From: Gorsachius magnificus
Taxonomy: Eukaryota; Chordata; Aves; Pelecaniformes; Ardeidae
Length of the DNA stretch: 64,000 bases
Assembly (NCBI GenBank): GCA_034008185.1
Contig: CM067081.1
Location: 82,170,765-82,234,764 of the forward strand
Direction: 5' to 3'
Below are positions 27,301 through 40,555 of this stretch, piece by piece (the stretch's first letter is position 1; every line of letters starts with the position of its first letter). The translations under genes were made by a program, and so were the position numbers. The notes beneath the pieces were generated by a model. It was not told the origin of the DNA and ran no database searches. It saw only the letters and a list, made by a program, of their open reading frames with translations.

Positions 27301-30084
27301 TGCAGCCCTATCATGCAGCAGCAGAGTATCAGGGGGAGCAGGTGTGTGTGAGATCAGATTGATGCGAAAGCTATTACATACCCCCTAGTGCCCAACTTAC
27401 CCGCGAATATACAGGGAATCTGCCAAATCAGATTTCTAGACTTCCCTATCCCGAGGCTCCCAAGCATTTTTACTCACGTGGGAAGGCTGATCTGTTAAAC
27501 CTGCCTCTGTCTGGGACACCCTCATTCCAGCAGCACCGTGTTTTGCTGAGTGGGAACCCTCCAGCCCATGAGAGAAACAACGCGTGGGCTGCCTGCAGCT
27601 TTGCAGGGGGACTACCTGCACAGGGAGTGTTCCTGCCAGGAAAAGCCACAGGTATCAAGGCTCCCCCAGCTTCACACCCCAGCTGTGACCCAGCTGCCTT
27701 GGCAGAGGTCTGGAGCACAGAGCTGGCCTCAGCCTTGGTTTGTAAACCACAGAGCTAGCCCCTCCATCAACAGGATGAGTCAACTCCTTTAATTCCTCTT
27801 GATAGATGGACTTTCATGCAATTTCACCTGGTTTTCTTTCACCCAGAAAGAAAACTGTAAATATTTAGGCTTTTAAAAATAAAGAGGGCCAACTTCCTGA
27901 ATGTGATCCATGTGCAGCTCTTTTACTGCTACAAGGAAACGGAGACCCAAGCTGTTTGAGTGCCATCTGGACAAACAACTTCCATCTACATAAACATGTC
28001 TCAGCGAGTGCAAGTCCCATGGGCAGGATATTTGCCACCAACTTTCAGATTCACATGACCCTTCTCACAAACACTTCAAGGCCTTTAGATGAGGCGTCTC
28101 TGTTTGTTCCTGGCACAGCCTTTTGGTGCATATTCCCTCATGGCTGTGGAACAAGGGTCTTATCTACACATCTGACTTTGGTCCTACCAGCTCCACGGGA
28201 CCCCAGTTACAGAACTGCTGCCTGAGTAGATGTGACATGCTGTTGATTTGTACGTTTGACAGCCCTTTAACACACCCCTCCCCTTTCCCAAACAGTCATG
28301 CATTTTAAAAGCTGTATTCAAGTTTGGTTTTAACTAGTACATACACACTGCTTCTTGCTGGGTCAGGACATGACAGTGCATGAAGGAACAGGGCACCCCA
28401 GACCTGCTGGAAAGACCTGGCATGTTCTCAGGCTGACCTTTGGCTACGATGTGCCAGTCACTGCTCTGGTCTGTCACAGCTGTTCCCCTAAAACAGGCAG
28501 TAATACCGTGAGGCCGTGCAGAATGAGGATGGCTAAGGTCAGCTGCATCACTTGCCTCCTCTGTCCATCCTGACATCACTGATGTCCACGCTGGAAAGCA
28601 CGATCAAGAGGAGTCAGTGGGAGCAAGGCTGAGGAGGGCTTTCCATTCCCACTGCTCCCCTGGGATCACCTTCCTCTCTCCTAATCCCTCTCCCACCCAG
28701 TCTATTCTGCAAGATCATACCTATCCTGCAAACCATCTTGTCATTCCTTGACTCCCCTTCCTGCCTTTAGCTCTCCTTCAAAATGGAGTCAGGCTTATTC
28801 TTGCTGTGAGGAGGAGGAGGAAGGAGGGGCAACCTCTGAACAGCAGTCCCTCTTCTTCTCTAGCATCGCTTTGCTGGAAGAGGTGGGGGAATGCAAGGTA
28901 ATCTGTAGGTGTGCTAAACAGCTACAACGGTAATTGCATTATTAAAATCCTCTAATGTAAGACTGCCTAGAGAGAAGGAGGAGAACAGCTAAGCTGCCTA
29001 CTCAATACTTCTTTGTATAAACAAGGCCATGGAAATGTACACAGTGTACCATGGAGACTGGTTTATGAGAGCCTCCTTACAATCTCTGACGTTCTCTAGG
29101 GCTACATTTGCTCTGTTGTTCACTTGCCTCTTGTTTCTTTGTTCAGTGTTAGCTAATCATCCAAAAACAGGAATTCACACTCAGTCACAATAATGTGCTG
29201 CCTTTCTACCAAAACCATTAATTTCCTACATCAGTATTTTTCAAGAATCAAAGTGAAGAATCAAGAAGAGCCAACTGTAAGAAAAAAACCTTTAAGCATA
29301 ACTAAAGGAACATCTTATTGGTACTTAAATGAAAAAAAAAAAATATTGGAAGAGAAAACAGAACTATCATGTGTTGATTTTGTACCATTCTTACCAGTGC
29401 TAGGCAGCCATACACACCTTTTCTCTCCTCACTGATGGCAGCCAGACTCAACGTCTTCCTTAGGTAAGCCCTTCCTTCTGCAGGCCTCTCAAAGCATGCT
29501 GACCACACAATCATTTTGAAAGAGCATTATTCTAAAAGAGAGTTCAGAGCTTCGGTAACCACCTACCTGGGGACTCCCAAGCTCTGTGCCCAATTCCACC
29601 ACACACTCAACTGCCCTTGCTCCCTGTACAGTTGCCATTCATGGTCAAGATGGTCAGAAGTAGGGTCTCACACCTGGACGTGCTGCTACAGAGCATCCCA
29701 TGATGATGCTTCAGCCTTTGAAGTCAAAGCCACAGATCCTGAAATCCTTTCAGCCTGCTTAAAGCATATAGTAAGGGTGCATGCTGTTTGTGGCTGGTGG
29801 CTTTTCTGGGTATCTGTTCACGCTGTTGTATGGAAATGAAAAAAAAAAAAAAGGTATGCCTGGCAGTAAAACAGGCTTGGGCTATAGCTACAAAACCTGC
29901 GGTATAGGGACTGGAAGGCACCTCTGAGATGAGAGTCCTGGGTATTGGCAACTATTGCAGTAACTGGTCAGGCCACCGTCACAAGCTTTCTGGGCAGGCA
30001 AGTCTCTTCATAAACCTGTTGCCTTTATTCCCATTACTTTCATTCTGAAGAGTTTCAGAGCCTCACTGTTTTGATGCCTGGACA
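21381..30084. other. Unique non-coding sequence, no gene recognised
   Basis: No gene or transposon is recognised. Open frames reach only about 107 codons (29516-29839, plus) and lack motifs. Composition alternates between modestly GC-richer patches (21400-23250, 27450-27780, 28350-28900) and AT-rich stretches. Short homopolymers are the only repeats seen. Small exons or ancient repeats may be hidden. Confidence 0.6.
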
Positions 30085-30395
30085 CCATCTTCTAATTTCT
30101 GTCCTAAGGTTACTCAGAGCCACATTATTGCCCTTTAAATCTTCAGCTTAAATAGCTGTGCTCTCCCATTTCATCCCTAGTATTTGGTCCCTACTAAGAA
30201 AGGATAATCCTACCGCCTTCTCAATGTCCTTCTTTTGTGAGGCTAAGCAATCTAAAATCTTTTGATCTTCCTTCTCCCTGATTTTAGCAGCACTTACTTG
30301 GATCTGCTCCAGCCCTAGGTCATTGTACTTGAATATGAATGACCAAAGTTGTACATTAAGTCTTAGTCATGCTTTGTACAATGCCGTAAGCCTTT
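30085..30395 (-). mobile_element. Ancient CR1 LINE fragment
   Basis: On the minus strand this matches the C-terminal ORF2 region of old amniote CR1 elements. Ordered plus-strand landmarks are 'tctaatttctgtcctaaggt', 'ttcagcttaaatagctgtgc', 'gaggctaagcaatctaaaat', 'ctgctccagccctaggtcat' and 'gctttgtacaatgccgtaag'. The order and spacing agree with the family, but no frame remains open. The fragment is 5'-truncated and also lacks its 3' tail. Boundaries are approximate. Confidence 0.8.
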
Positions 30396-33300
30396 TTCAA
30401 ATAAAACTATATATACACAAGCAAATCAATAGTTTTCCAAAGGTCATAAGGTATTTCCAAAATTAAGTCTCATCATAATGCTACAATGCAGATGTTATTT
30501 ATGAGCAAAGGCATGCTAAAGCTTCTGTTGCAAGTCACTGACAGAACTGAGTCTTACTCTTTCATTTATTGCTGTCCCTTCCTCTCTAACTCAATGCTGG
30601 GGTAAAAAATTTTATTAAACAAACTCTGGTGGTGTTGTAAGTGTATCTGAGGGTGCAGTATACAAGTATTGGATTGCTAGGTGAAGTCCCTCCCAGTAAA
30701 TCAAATTCAAACTACAGCTGTTATTGATAATTAGTGTTTAAGAATCATTTTTTGGTCGACTTTTTTCTCCAAAAATTTCAGTTATTGTTCACTCCATAAA
30801 CAAGAAATCATCTTCTCTGTGACATTCTGTTATGCTCCTGTTCCATCTTTTTAAGTTTCCTTCTGAGAAGCCATAACCATTCTACAAGAAAAACAAAGGT
30901 CACAATTACCTACATAAATTATTATTTCCCATTCTTTGTTCACTGTCCTGAAAAGGAAAATGTTGCTTTCATAATACTCTATGCCCAACCATCCAGAAGA
31001 AAGTATTACCAGGTAAATTATACCTTGTTAAAATAAACAGCTTAATGATATTTGGATGAGTCTTAGCTCATATTCCCTAAAATCCAAACAGCAAAGATGA
31101 TTGTGGTAATGCTTATTTGTAGAATAATTTTCCTTTTGCTTCTAATGCATGAGACCAACACACATATCTCCAGGTGTTTCCAAGATATTAATGTCATATT
31201 GATGCCTAACCTGCTTGTAAGGGTGGAGGTATGAAGCAACAGTATTGATAAATATGCTGAGAAGGGAAACACTACGGACAAGTATTTGTGCACCTACTGT
31301 GAAATGTAAAAGTAGTTTCCATTTTTAACCCATTTTCCAGTTTTCCAAATTCCCCTACAGTAAAGCAACTCATCTTCCAATGCATGCCTCAGAAATCTCT
31401 ACAATTCTTCCAACGCTAAAATTGTTTTGGAGCGGCTATGGTATTGAGAAGGCTATGCAAATGCACCAATACCTGAAGGTCTAAAGATACCTTTAGGAGC
31501 ACCACAGCATTAAAAAATAACTTTGCTATCATATGAATAGGCCTCTCTGAGGCCTGGTGAGTCAGAGAAAAGGTTGGCTTGACTTCAGCCAGTTCCTCTC
31601 TCACAGTACTACATGTTTAACAAGACCATATAAGCAGCAGGCAAGTATGAAGTTATCCTTACGCTGGCTTTCCCCTCAGTTCTAGCAATGCGGTCTAAGG
31701 ACTGCCACAAGCTATATTCAAAGCATTTTTATCTAATCAATTTTTTAACTCATTTATACTCTTGCCACTCCTAATATCCTGAAGGAATTGCATCATGTAC
31801 TCTTAAAAGTCTTTCATTCATGATAAAATCTGCTGCCTGATATGCCTGCACATCCCACCCAGCATCAGACCAGTAACTTCTACCTAACATCTACAACATA
31901 AGAAAATGACATTCTCCCAGAAATGGCAGACATATACAAAAATTACTGTGAATCAACAGCTGTCATTAGAAGATTCACTCAAAAATTTCCACACATACAT
32001 ACCTGTACATATAGCATTTCCTGGGGATGTTGGTACTGCTGTGATATGGACAACAGAAAGGAGGCACCAAGCCAGGGCTTTGACAGAACATGTCCCACAT
32101 GGCCCGTAACTCAGCAGAGTGACCAGCATGACTGCACAGCAATAGAGGACTGTGAAGACCAGCAGCGACAGCAGCACTGGAGAATGACAAAGACAACACA
32201 CCTACAACTCGCTCTGGGGCTCATACCAATGCTCTGTGGTAGAAATCTAACCTGGGAGCACCTCTCAGCATAAGAAGTTTGTTGTGAGCCCCAGCTGGAA
32301 GGGATCTATCCCGGCAGTCAGCAGCTATCCAGGTGCTGTTGATAAATTCATTATCACTGCTGTTGTCAGGTACATTTGACTGGCTGCAAGGCAGTAACTG
32401 CTGGATCTCATGAAGAAACTGGGCAGAAGGTTAAAATCCTTCTCATAACCAGAGGCCTAATTTACGCTCCGCTCTCCTGGTTTATGGAGCCTCCTGCTGA
32501 AGGCCTGGCCAGCAGAAAGAAGAGATGTGACTGAACACAGAGAAGTTGTACAACTGTGTGGTTTTGGGAGATCATCCGTTAGATAGCATAGCCATGCTTC
32601 CCCACTTTCTGTTTCTCAAGAGGGGAACTTTCTGCAGCAGCTAGCTCAACATCTAATGAGCAAAATCCCAGATACTATGTAAGAGCAGGAACTGAAGAGA
32701 CTTCTGGAAATCTTGGGCAGTTGTAGAGGCCAGCTCTGAGAGAAAAAGTGCAATTTGTCAAGGAAATAGGGCATAGATACATTAGTGTTGCCACTTCAAT
32801 AGCAAGGGCAGTTGTGGCCGGGAAGCACTTTGCTAGACAGGAAAAATACTTCTGCATGGGGAAAGAGAGGAGAAAAATGGGAAAGGAGAAGTTAGGTATA
32901 ATGAATGGAGAAAGCTGGCAAATTGTCGTTTGCAGATTGACCAGAACTAGATACAGTTTTTTGGACATAGAGTTAAAAATGCACTTGTTTTCAGAAAACA
33001 CAAGCATTTGTTCCACAAAACCTGGAAATTTTTAAACTTAGGAAGAAGAGAAGCAAGTCACGGCAAGGAAGACTCTATTTCCTGTGGGACTGAGTATGGT
33101 GGAAACAATCTGCAAGTTGGCCAACTGAAATGGCTATTCCAGTGTGGAGCGTTTGCTCAGTTTTGCAGGGCACTGGAGTGTAGTGCTTGGTCTTATAATA
33201 AGAGGTGCAACCCAGCAGCTGTGTTCCTCTGTAGGTTTTAATCCTATCACTATACAAAGCCACATGTTATCATTTTCTCCACTGAGACTGCTCCAAGAAG

Positions 33301-34697
33301 CTAATTCTCCACAAGCCTGATTTCACATTTCTCAGTTGGGATGAACCAAATGTTTCCTGGAACTATTTGGAGCTATTTAGGGAGCGCTGAGAGAGTTACT
33401 TGATCATTTACTACCCTTGTCAAACAGAATACTTTCTTTGCCTTAACTCCCACAGACCAAACTAAAGTGCATTGCCAAACTGACAGATTTCTGTACAATC
33501 ACCACATGACACTGCTTTAAGTACATAAGGATTTTGAACTCCTGGCTTGAAGTCTTTGAATCATGATCTCCAAAGTTTCATGAAAGAGGAATGCATGGAG
33601 AAGATACCGTCAGAAATAAAAGATAAAATATTTCCATCTCTGGCATAAGGCCACTTGGGAAAAGCTGGCAGTAGGGGGCTGAAAGCCACACGTGGCTAGA
33701 GAGGTACTTTCCTCTACCTGACAATGTGCTAGGCCATCTGTAGCTAGGAAAAGTAGCTGAAATATACCTGCTGAATGACACTGCAGGGAGAGATCACACT
33801 ACTGGAGAGACTCACAAAATAGTGCTTTCAAAAGGGCTGTCTACTCGGGATCTCCTGGAACTTCACTCACAGATAACGTTCCTCTCTGGATTGATGGGCA
33901 AGCAACTGCCATGCTCTCTGCAGGGCTCATCACATTTCTCTTTCAATGTGTTGTAGCATTTCCTCCAAAAAACAGGTTCCAGTTCTTCAAGGGAAAAGTA
34001 GATCTTGGATAAATTGCCCAAAGTCTTGCTCTGGGTGCATCTACCCTAGAGACTTCATTTCAACCCTTGAACAGTTATGAGCCCTGGCAGTGTCCAGCAG
34101 CCACCTGTCCTATGGGACATGTGAGCAGGGCCATCGGCTCCAGTCCTGACTTCATGTTGCGGGGTTCGAGACCACACCTCTTGCTACTGCAAGGGGAAGG
34201 GCTATCCTGGCTGCCTCAAGCACTAGAAAAAGAGTCAAGCAACTCATGAGCATGCAGCTACCAAGCACCTAGATTGTGTTGATGTAAGATGCCCATTTGA
34301 GGGCTGCCAACAACACAGCTGCAAAGAATTCATCTATGCAAACCACTCCCCCATAAAGCAGAAAGGGTGATGCTCTGAGAAGATTACTTCCTGAAATCTA
34401 AAGTGCAAAATAAATGGTGTTTGACAAACACTTACAACACAGCAGGCGCTGTAATGTGAACTAGAGGTAGTGCGATAGAAGGACTCTTTGCAGGTTAAGA
34501 TCTAACTGAACCTGTGCTTCGACAGGCAGGAAAAGAGAGAAGCAGAAAGTACATAAACCAACCCTGCCTGCTTACCCCCCAGACACCCCCCCACAAAGCA
34601 CACACTCCCAGTGCGGCTGGTGCAGGGGGTGGAAAGCCGGTGTGTCAGCTGCAGAGCCAGCACTCAGGATCTGCCATGATTAAGCAATAAATTCCGG

Positions 34698-34715
34698 AAA
34701 AAAAAAAAAAAAAAA
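34698..34715. repeat. Poly(A) run of 18
   Basis: This is an uninterrupted run of 18 A. No upstream retrocopy or LINE sequence is recognisable, so it is treated as a simple mononucleotide repeat and not as the tail of an insertion. Confidence 0.9.
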
Positions 34716-35401
34716 GTTTTGGGTTATTGAGAAACTACTTCAGCCTGGAAAAAGTTGAGACCTGCTGAAGAAAATGTTTTCCTTTAAGAGGGTAAAACCA
34801 AGAAGCTGAAGTGCCCCACGCTAGCAAGAGCTGCTAGCAGCCAGACGTGCAGAACACCACTCCCTCCTGTGGTCTGTGAAATCCAGTTCTTCCTTCCCAA
34901 AAAGCTGCATCAGAATCGCCACCAAACAGCAAGCTAAGCAAAACTCAATCATTTTTAGCCAAACGGATACATCGAATGAGGGGCATGGGAGAATAATGCC
35001 AGAAAAATCTAAATCCCAACAAAAACTTACTAAAACAGATACCATTGAACAGCACAGCAGGTGCCCAGCTTTTTCTTCTCCAAAGGTGGCTTCTGACATT
35101 TTTTACTTTTTTCTTCCAAAATAATAGGGTGGGTTTTTTTTTAATTTGAATTGTTTTGGGAGAACTCTGAGGTGGTCAAATAGAAATGTCTGTTTATATC
35201 TGTAAATGGGAGAAGAAAAATTACAGTTTGGAAGAGCAGAACTTTCTTCATATTAACTATCTTTATTTTCCCAAAACCTAGCAATCTTTGCTGTAGCTGT
35301 GTATCAGAAATTGGCACTGCTGCAAGCTTAATCCCTGTAGCAACTCTCAAGTGGTTGGTGTAGTTCATTTTTCTTTATCTAAGGAAATAAAGGAATCTTA
35401 T

Positions 35402-35415
35402 TTCCCTTAAGGGAA
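35402..35415. repeat. 14-bp perfect palindrome
   Basis: TTCCCTTAAGGGAA reads the same on both strands. It is embedded in a small repeated context, with AAGGAATCTTA just upstream (35390-35400) and AAGGGAATCTTAAGGGAAA overlapping and following. The arrangement suggests local slippage around a palindrome. Confidence 0.85.
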
Positions 35416-36051
35416 TCTTAAGGGAAACTTGATTTACAATCAAATGCATTTCACTCTCAAATTATTAGAGCCCGTATGAATCTTTCCTTAAATTCTGGTA
35501 AAAGTTGTTAAGCTTTGGTTCAGATTAATGGGAAAGAAAGCGGGAGGGAAAAAGTGAGTCATCACATGCGTCCTCATGTTCTGTATCAGTGAATCACCGA
35601 ACACTCATTGCATCACAGATGTCCTGTGCAGCACCCAGAGTAACTACTATAGTTAAAGACGCATAAACTCGTGAGCGCTTGTACCTAAACAAACAAGAAT
35701 GACATTTCTTTTTCTTTAACACAACTGCATGCACACATTCCTCTGATCTGGGTCCAGTAAGGTTAATATCCGTATCGTCGGCTTTCTTGCAAACTCCAGC
35801 TTCAATACTGATGAAACAAAACATTTTCGAACACATGATCCCTACATTAGCAGCAAACATGCTGTAAAAGACAGGCCTCCTGACGCACAGACCTCCGCTT
35901 TTCGGTCAGTTGACATTCATACATCTCCATCAGTACATGCTCTAATCATGTCTCGCTGTTCTATTCAAGAGTCACAGCAAAATGCCATGTACAAGCCCGC
36001 AGGAAATAAGGAAAATCACCCAGCAGAGTTCTTTTTAACAAATAATTTTTT

Positions 36052-36125
36052 AAAAATTAGTCATTATTCTACCACAAAGAGCAGTTGGAAAAATTAGTCA
36101 TTATTCTACCACAAAGGACAGTTAG
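36052..36125. repeat. 37-bp tandem duplication (two copies)
   Basis: Copy one is 36052-36088 and copy two is 36089-36125. Both begin AAAAATTAGTCATTATTCTA and continue with CCACAAAG. Differences are confined to the last dozen bases (AGCAGTTGG versus GACAGTTAG). The near identity implies a relatively recent duplication. Confidence 0.95.
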
Positions 36126-37107
36126 AGACAACCTTCAGAGGAAAGCAGTGTATTTTTCTAACTCCCAATCATCGCTTCACATATGTGTCTGTATTCCTAA
36201 ATGTAAAAAAAAAAAAAAATCATATAGCAAATTGTAGCTTTTTGTTTAAAAACACCTCACATACACCTGCTAACTTGAGGAAAGCAGCTTAAAAGCAAAG
36301 CTGCTGGCTATAGTACGATTCTGAGTCCACAGGCAATATGAAAAAATAAGCAACAGAAACAAACAAGCTCAAAATCAAAATAAAAGCTAAAAAACTTTTT
36401 GAGTAGAGGACCCAAAAAAATCATCAGGCCTAGGGTTTGGTCAGGAACTGGTTTGCTCGCTGAAACAGCAGTGACAAGGCAAGAGATGTCCCGCTGAAGT
36501 CCATGCCTGCTTTCTTCTGGCCATGCCCATGCCTGGCTCCCGGTGGCAGGGCAGCCTCTCATTATCCCAGCCCTGAGCTCCCCCATCGCCCATGCCAGAA
36601 GGGACCACAGACTTGCAATGGGGCTGAAGGTATCAAAGCCAGGACATGGGAAAACAGCGATGGAAAAGTCCAAACTGTTGCAGAGGGACCGGCAAAATGC
36701 TCATGCACTATGGGGTGGTATTTCACAAGCCTGCAACTACAGCTCCAAACAAGCTGAGTATACACAGCCATCAAGCTGAGTGGCCCCTCAGCATCAGTTG
36801 GCTGGGTTGGTGAAGACTGCAGTTTCCCTGGGAGAATTCAGCTTTCCAAAATCTGGGCAGCCTGTTGATCCAGGCCAGCATATGACTAACAGTGCGGCTG
36901 TGAGCCATGATGGATGCTGTCTCCCTTGCAACACAACAGAAACAGTAAGATTGCCAAGAAACATTAAGTGAAAGCAATTTGATCTCTTTTCACCTGCCAA
37001 GCAATCAATTACTTGAAAAATGAACTTGTTTTGCAGCAGCTCATGAGCAGATCTGAACAACCTCTCACCGTGAGACTGGACAGTGGACACAGGCAGCACG
37101 TGGGGAT

Positions 37108-37135
37108 GGGACAATAACAACGGGACAATAACGAT
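37108..37135. repeat. 14-bp tandem repeat, two copies
   Basis: GGGACAATAACAAC (37108-37121) is followed directly by GGGACAATAACGAT (37122-37135). The copies share the first eleven bases and differ near the end. It is a simple short tandem duplication. Confidence 0.9.
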
Positions 37136-40100
37136 GTCAGGGTGGGCTGCTCTACTTGGGTTCAACCAGGGCTCACAGCTTGAGTGACTTCAGTAGCAAA
37201 CCAGACAGGCACCATTAAACCAAAATCCCACCCTTTCAGATGAAAGCAGTAGTAATGAGCCAAATTTTGGATGACCCAAAGTTACTGAACCTAACCGCTG
37301 CCTCCAAGACAGCCGTGCTCCTTCTCTGGTGCCTTCGTTGCCTTCAGCAACCAGCGTGCAGCAAACCCCCTTGCCACTGCAGGAGCCTCAGCAGCCTTCA
37401 TAGCACCAGGTGACACCAGGTACTGCTTGGTAACGGTTAGCAAGCTGGCAGGCAATTCGCAGAGTGCTTTACACCTCTGTGAGCTGCAACCTGCCAAACT
37501 TCTTCCTTTGTGAATGCTGTTAACCCCCGGCTTCCCGAGAATTTCAGGATTGATGGCATAATGATGTGACTATGCCTAAAGAAACATATCTGACTGCAAG
37601 TTCCTACTTATATTGTGGCAGTCATTTTAGAACAAATTCACTCCTGATAAGATCTCAAGATGTCAAACACTGATATTTATGAAATGCAAGGAAAAAAAAA
37701 TCTCACATATTTTTCTAGTTTTCTGCCAGAAAACATTTTACTGAGATTAAGTATCTAGGAATCGACCTTTTTATCCTGGGAAAAGTATATTATTAATAGT
37801 AAAAAAACTTTTCAACATCTTTTGTTTTCTCTTCTGTAATTCAAAGGAAAAGCTAAGTTTTGAAATAATGCAATCTCATACATTAGAAGAACTCAATTTT
37901 CAGCATAATTTGTGACATTTTAGAATACAGATATTAGTTTAATAACAATAAAACAAAATTACTAGTAAAAAACAGATTAAAACTTCAGATAACTTTGTAA
38001 AAAGTTAGAAATAAGAAAATAGCAAGACAAATAGTCCATATAGAAAAGGGACACAAATTTTAATTTCTTCTCAAATTGAGTGCTTTTACATCTTTACTAG
38101 TAAGAAATTCTTATTTGCATTTTTGGGGGTCTCTGTCGGAAGTTGACCATATTCCTCTTCTCCACTGGGTGGCATTACCAGCTAGGGCTGTAGCATTTGA
38201 CTGCATGAAGTTGTTACCATGAAGTCAATGTCCTTACTGATCTGTGTCTATAGAATTAAACCCGTTTCCTGAGACAGCCATCTAAACTAGTCTGCTGATG
38301 TGCAAAACTGCTCCTTAGTCTTGCCTGATAGTCTCAGAATGAAGATTGCTCTAAAGTAACTGGATCTTTCAGTTTAGTTTAACTCACACTATTGGTTTTG
38401 GCAATGTTGAATCACATACGTCTCTCCGCAAACAAGAAATTCAAAGCGAAGGATTAAGATAGATAGTAAAAACACATGGTCACTATCTGTGAAACAGAAA
38501 GAAATGCAGAACAAAATTAGATATAAAATAACTCACAGCTTCAAAGACCGTTTGAGCTCTAGCAAAAATGCAGGTGTTCAAGCACCTAAGCCATCCCAGT
38601 GAGGTGAGGCATGTGCTTCTAGCTTGACGCAGCGTGCTGGAGGTGTCAGGAGAAAAGCAAGAGAGTGGATGTTATTTTGTCTGCTGCACATGAATAAGAC
38701 ATTTAGGCCCTGCAAAGCATCCCACAAATCCTGCCACCGGACTGCCCCTTCTCTCCTCATCCATGTACCATGCTTATGCTGCCCCTTTCCTTCCAGTAAA
38801 ACCAAAGTGCAGGGAGTGAGGAAAGAAGCTACAAACCCAAGTGACATCTCAACTGCCAGGAAGGGTGTGAGTGGTGTGCACACACGGACACTGGGTGGGG
38901 AAATAGTTTGGGTCCTGGTTTAGACAGCACCTCAGCGCTACTAGGAAATGCATGGGGAGAAGGAATAACTCCCAGCAAGCTCTCTTTTTCCCCTTTTGCA
39001 AAGTTAAGAAGCAGGAGGTCAGAAATTAAAAGATGAATCCAGTTGTTATGCAAGAATCCATACATACCTAACAGGTAGAGGGTTAATTACAGGATAACAA
39101 ACTAACGAGGTTTTTCTGATGTTCTTAAGGTTTAATATTGATCTGGTTTGATCATAAGTCTTATACCATGATCTCTGAGTTCTGTTTGTTTGGTTATCCC
39201 ATCCTTCTCAGCCCACTTCCTCCACTCCTTCACTGTTGTTAATCTCTTAAATAGACTGGCATTAGGTGCCTGTGCCAGACCTAACACACATCAGGCTTTC
39301 ATCTTTGAAGGACTTGCACACACTTACGATAGGGCAGGGAGCCCTGCGCTTTTGACATGTCGCAACTATTCTATTGCAGAGGGCTGTTCTCGTCTTTCTC
39401 TCACTTTTTGTCCCAGGTCTTCCCTAGGCTCGAGCATCTTCACAGCTGGGAGTATGGGCAGAGAGGAGCCTGCCTCAAATGAACCTTCTAGGAAAAGCAA
39501 AACCTAAATAAAACCCAAAACTTCCTATTTCTGCCCCCAGTCTCCCCAAATAAAAAGAAAAAACCATGGGGTATAAACTGTCTCATGTCTTCAGTAATGC
39601 CCTCTTCAGGTAATGGGAATAATGGGAATAAAGCCTCCATCCATCCTTCCTAAAGCTATGCCACACAGCACCCTCCTTCTTGTGCTTTTATTCCAGCAAA
39701 ATCCATCTGAAAGGGTTTATAGTCCAGACTGAGAGTGGACTGAGTGTGCCTGGGCTGGCTCCCACGCAACGATGGGCAGCCACACATTCCTGCCCAGCCT
39801 CCCCTTTGCATGCACGACATGCGGGGTGCCCACGCTCACCCCCACGCATGCACAAAGGCCAACTCAAGACACAATGCACAGTGGGTTTCTGCACCGCTAA
39901 ATTAGTATAAACATTTAGAAAAAGAGAATCCTTTCTGCAGAATGAACTCATGAGACAAAGCTGTCTATCGTCTCCTTCCTTTGCTCTGATATTCTCTCTA
40001 TGAGCACGTACATTTTGGGCAAGAACTTGATTAAGAGACGGATTTGTCTTTCCCCGAGAGATTTGTATTTAAAACCTCCCCACAGAAACAAGGGTGGAAT

Positions 40101-40525
40101 CATTCCTTCTCCTTTTGTTTCCTTTCAGCAGCCACATATAACCTATTTATGTCGCTTCCACAGACTTCAGGATTTTTGGTTTTATTCCTCTGTGGACTAC
40201 TATAAATTGTGGTCTTTGTCCTCTAAAAGGAGGCTGGAAGAGGAGGAATGAAGTTTTTTCAGTGATTGTTCCTTTCAATAACAGCAAGTTACAGATCTTC
40301 TCTACGTCACCAAGGACAAATTTATTTTCATAATGTGACTAACGGTTATTTAAAAGTGACCATAAGAATACAAGAATTACTCTATTATTATTACTTACTA
40401 TTTTCAATAGTTCATACACCCTCTCCCACCTCAAGTTACCACCTTCTCAGTCCTACTAATTTAACTGTTCAGCCAGTCCTATCCTAACCCAGCTTTGTCA
40501 AGTGATCCAAATTATGAAAAATAAC

Positions 40526-40555
40526 AGGGGGGAGGAGGGAAGAAAAAAAAAAAAG
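40526..40555 (+). repeat. Homopurine tract (30 bases)
   Basis: The plus strand is entirely purine from 40526 to 40555, starting with G-rich blocks (GGGGGG, GG, GGG) and ending in an A run. Such tracts can form triplex (H-DNA) structures when they have mirror symmetry. Symmetry here is only partial, so no structure is claimed. Confidence 0.8.

Larger units (their letters stand above)
30396..36051. other. Unique non-coding sequence, no gene recognised
   Basis: Open frames are at most about 116 codons (31923-32273, plus) and unassignable; several overlap one another on opposite strands between 31906 and 32273. The segment holds an 18-A run at 34698-34715 and a 14-bp perfect palindrome at 35402-35415. 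No transposon of recent age is visible. Confidence 0.6.

Noticed and set aside
34160..34180. GGGGTTCGAGACC, resembling a tRNA B-box
   Set aside because: No A-box, acceptor stem or cloverleaf can be drawn around it.
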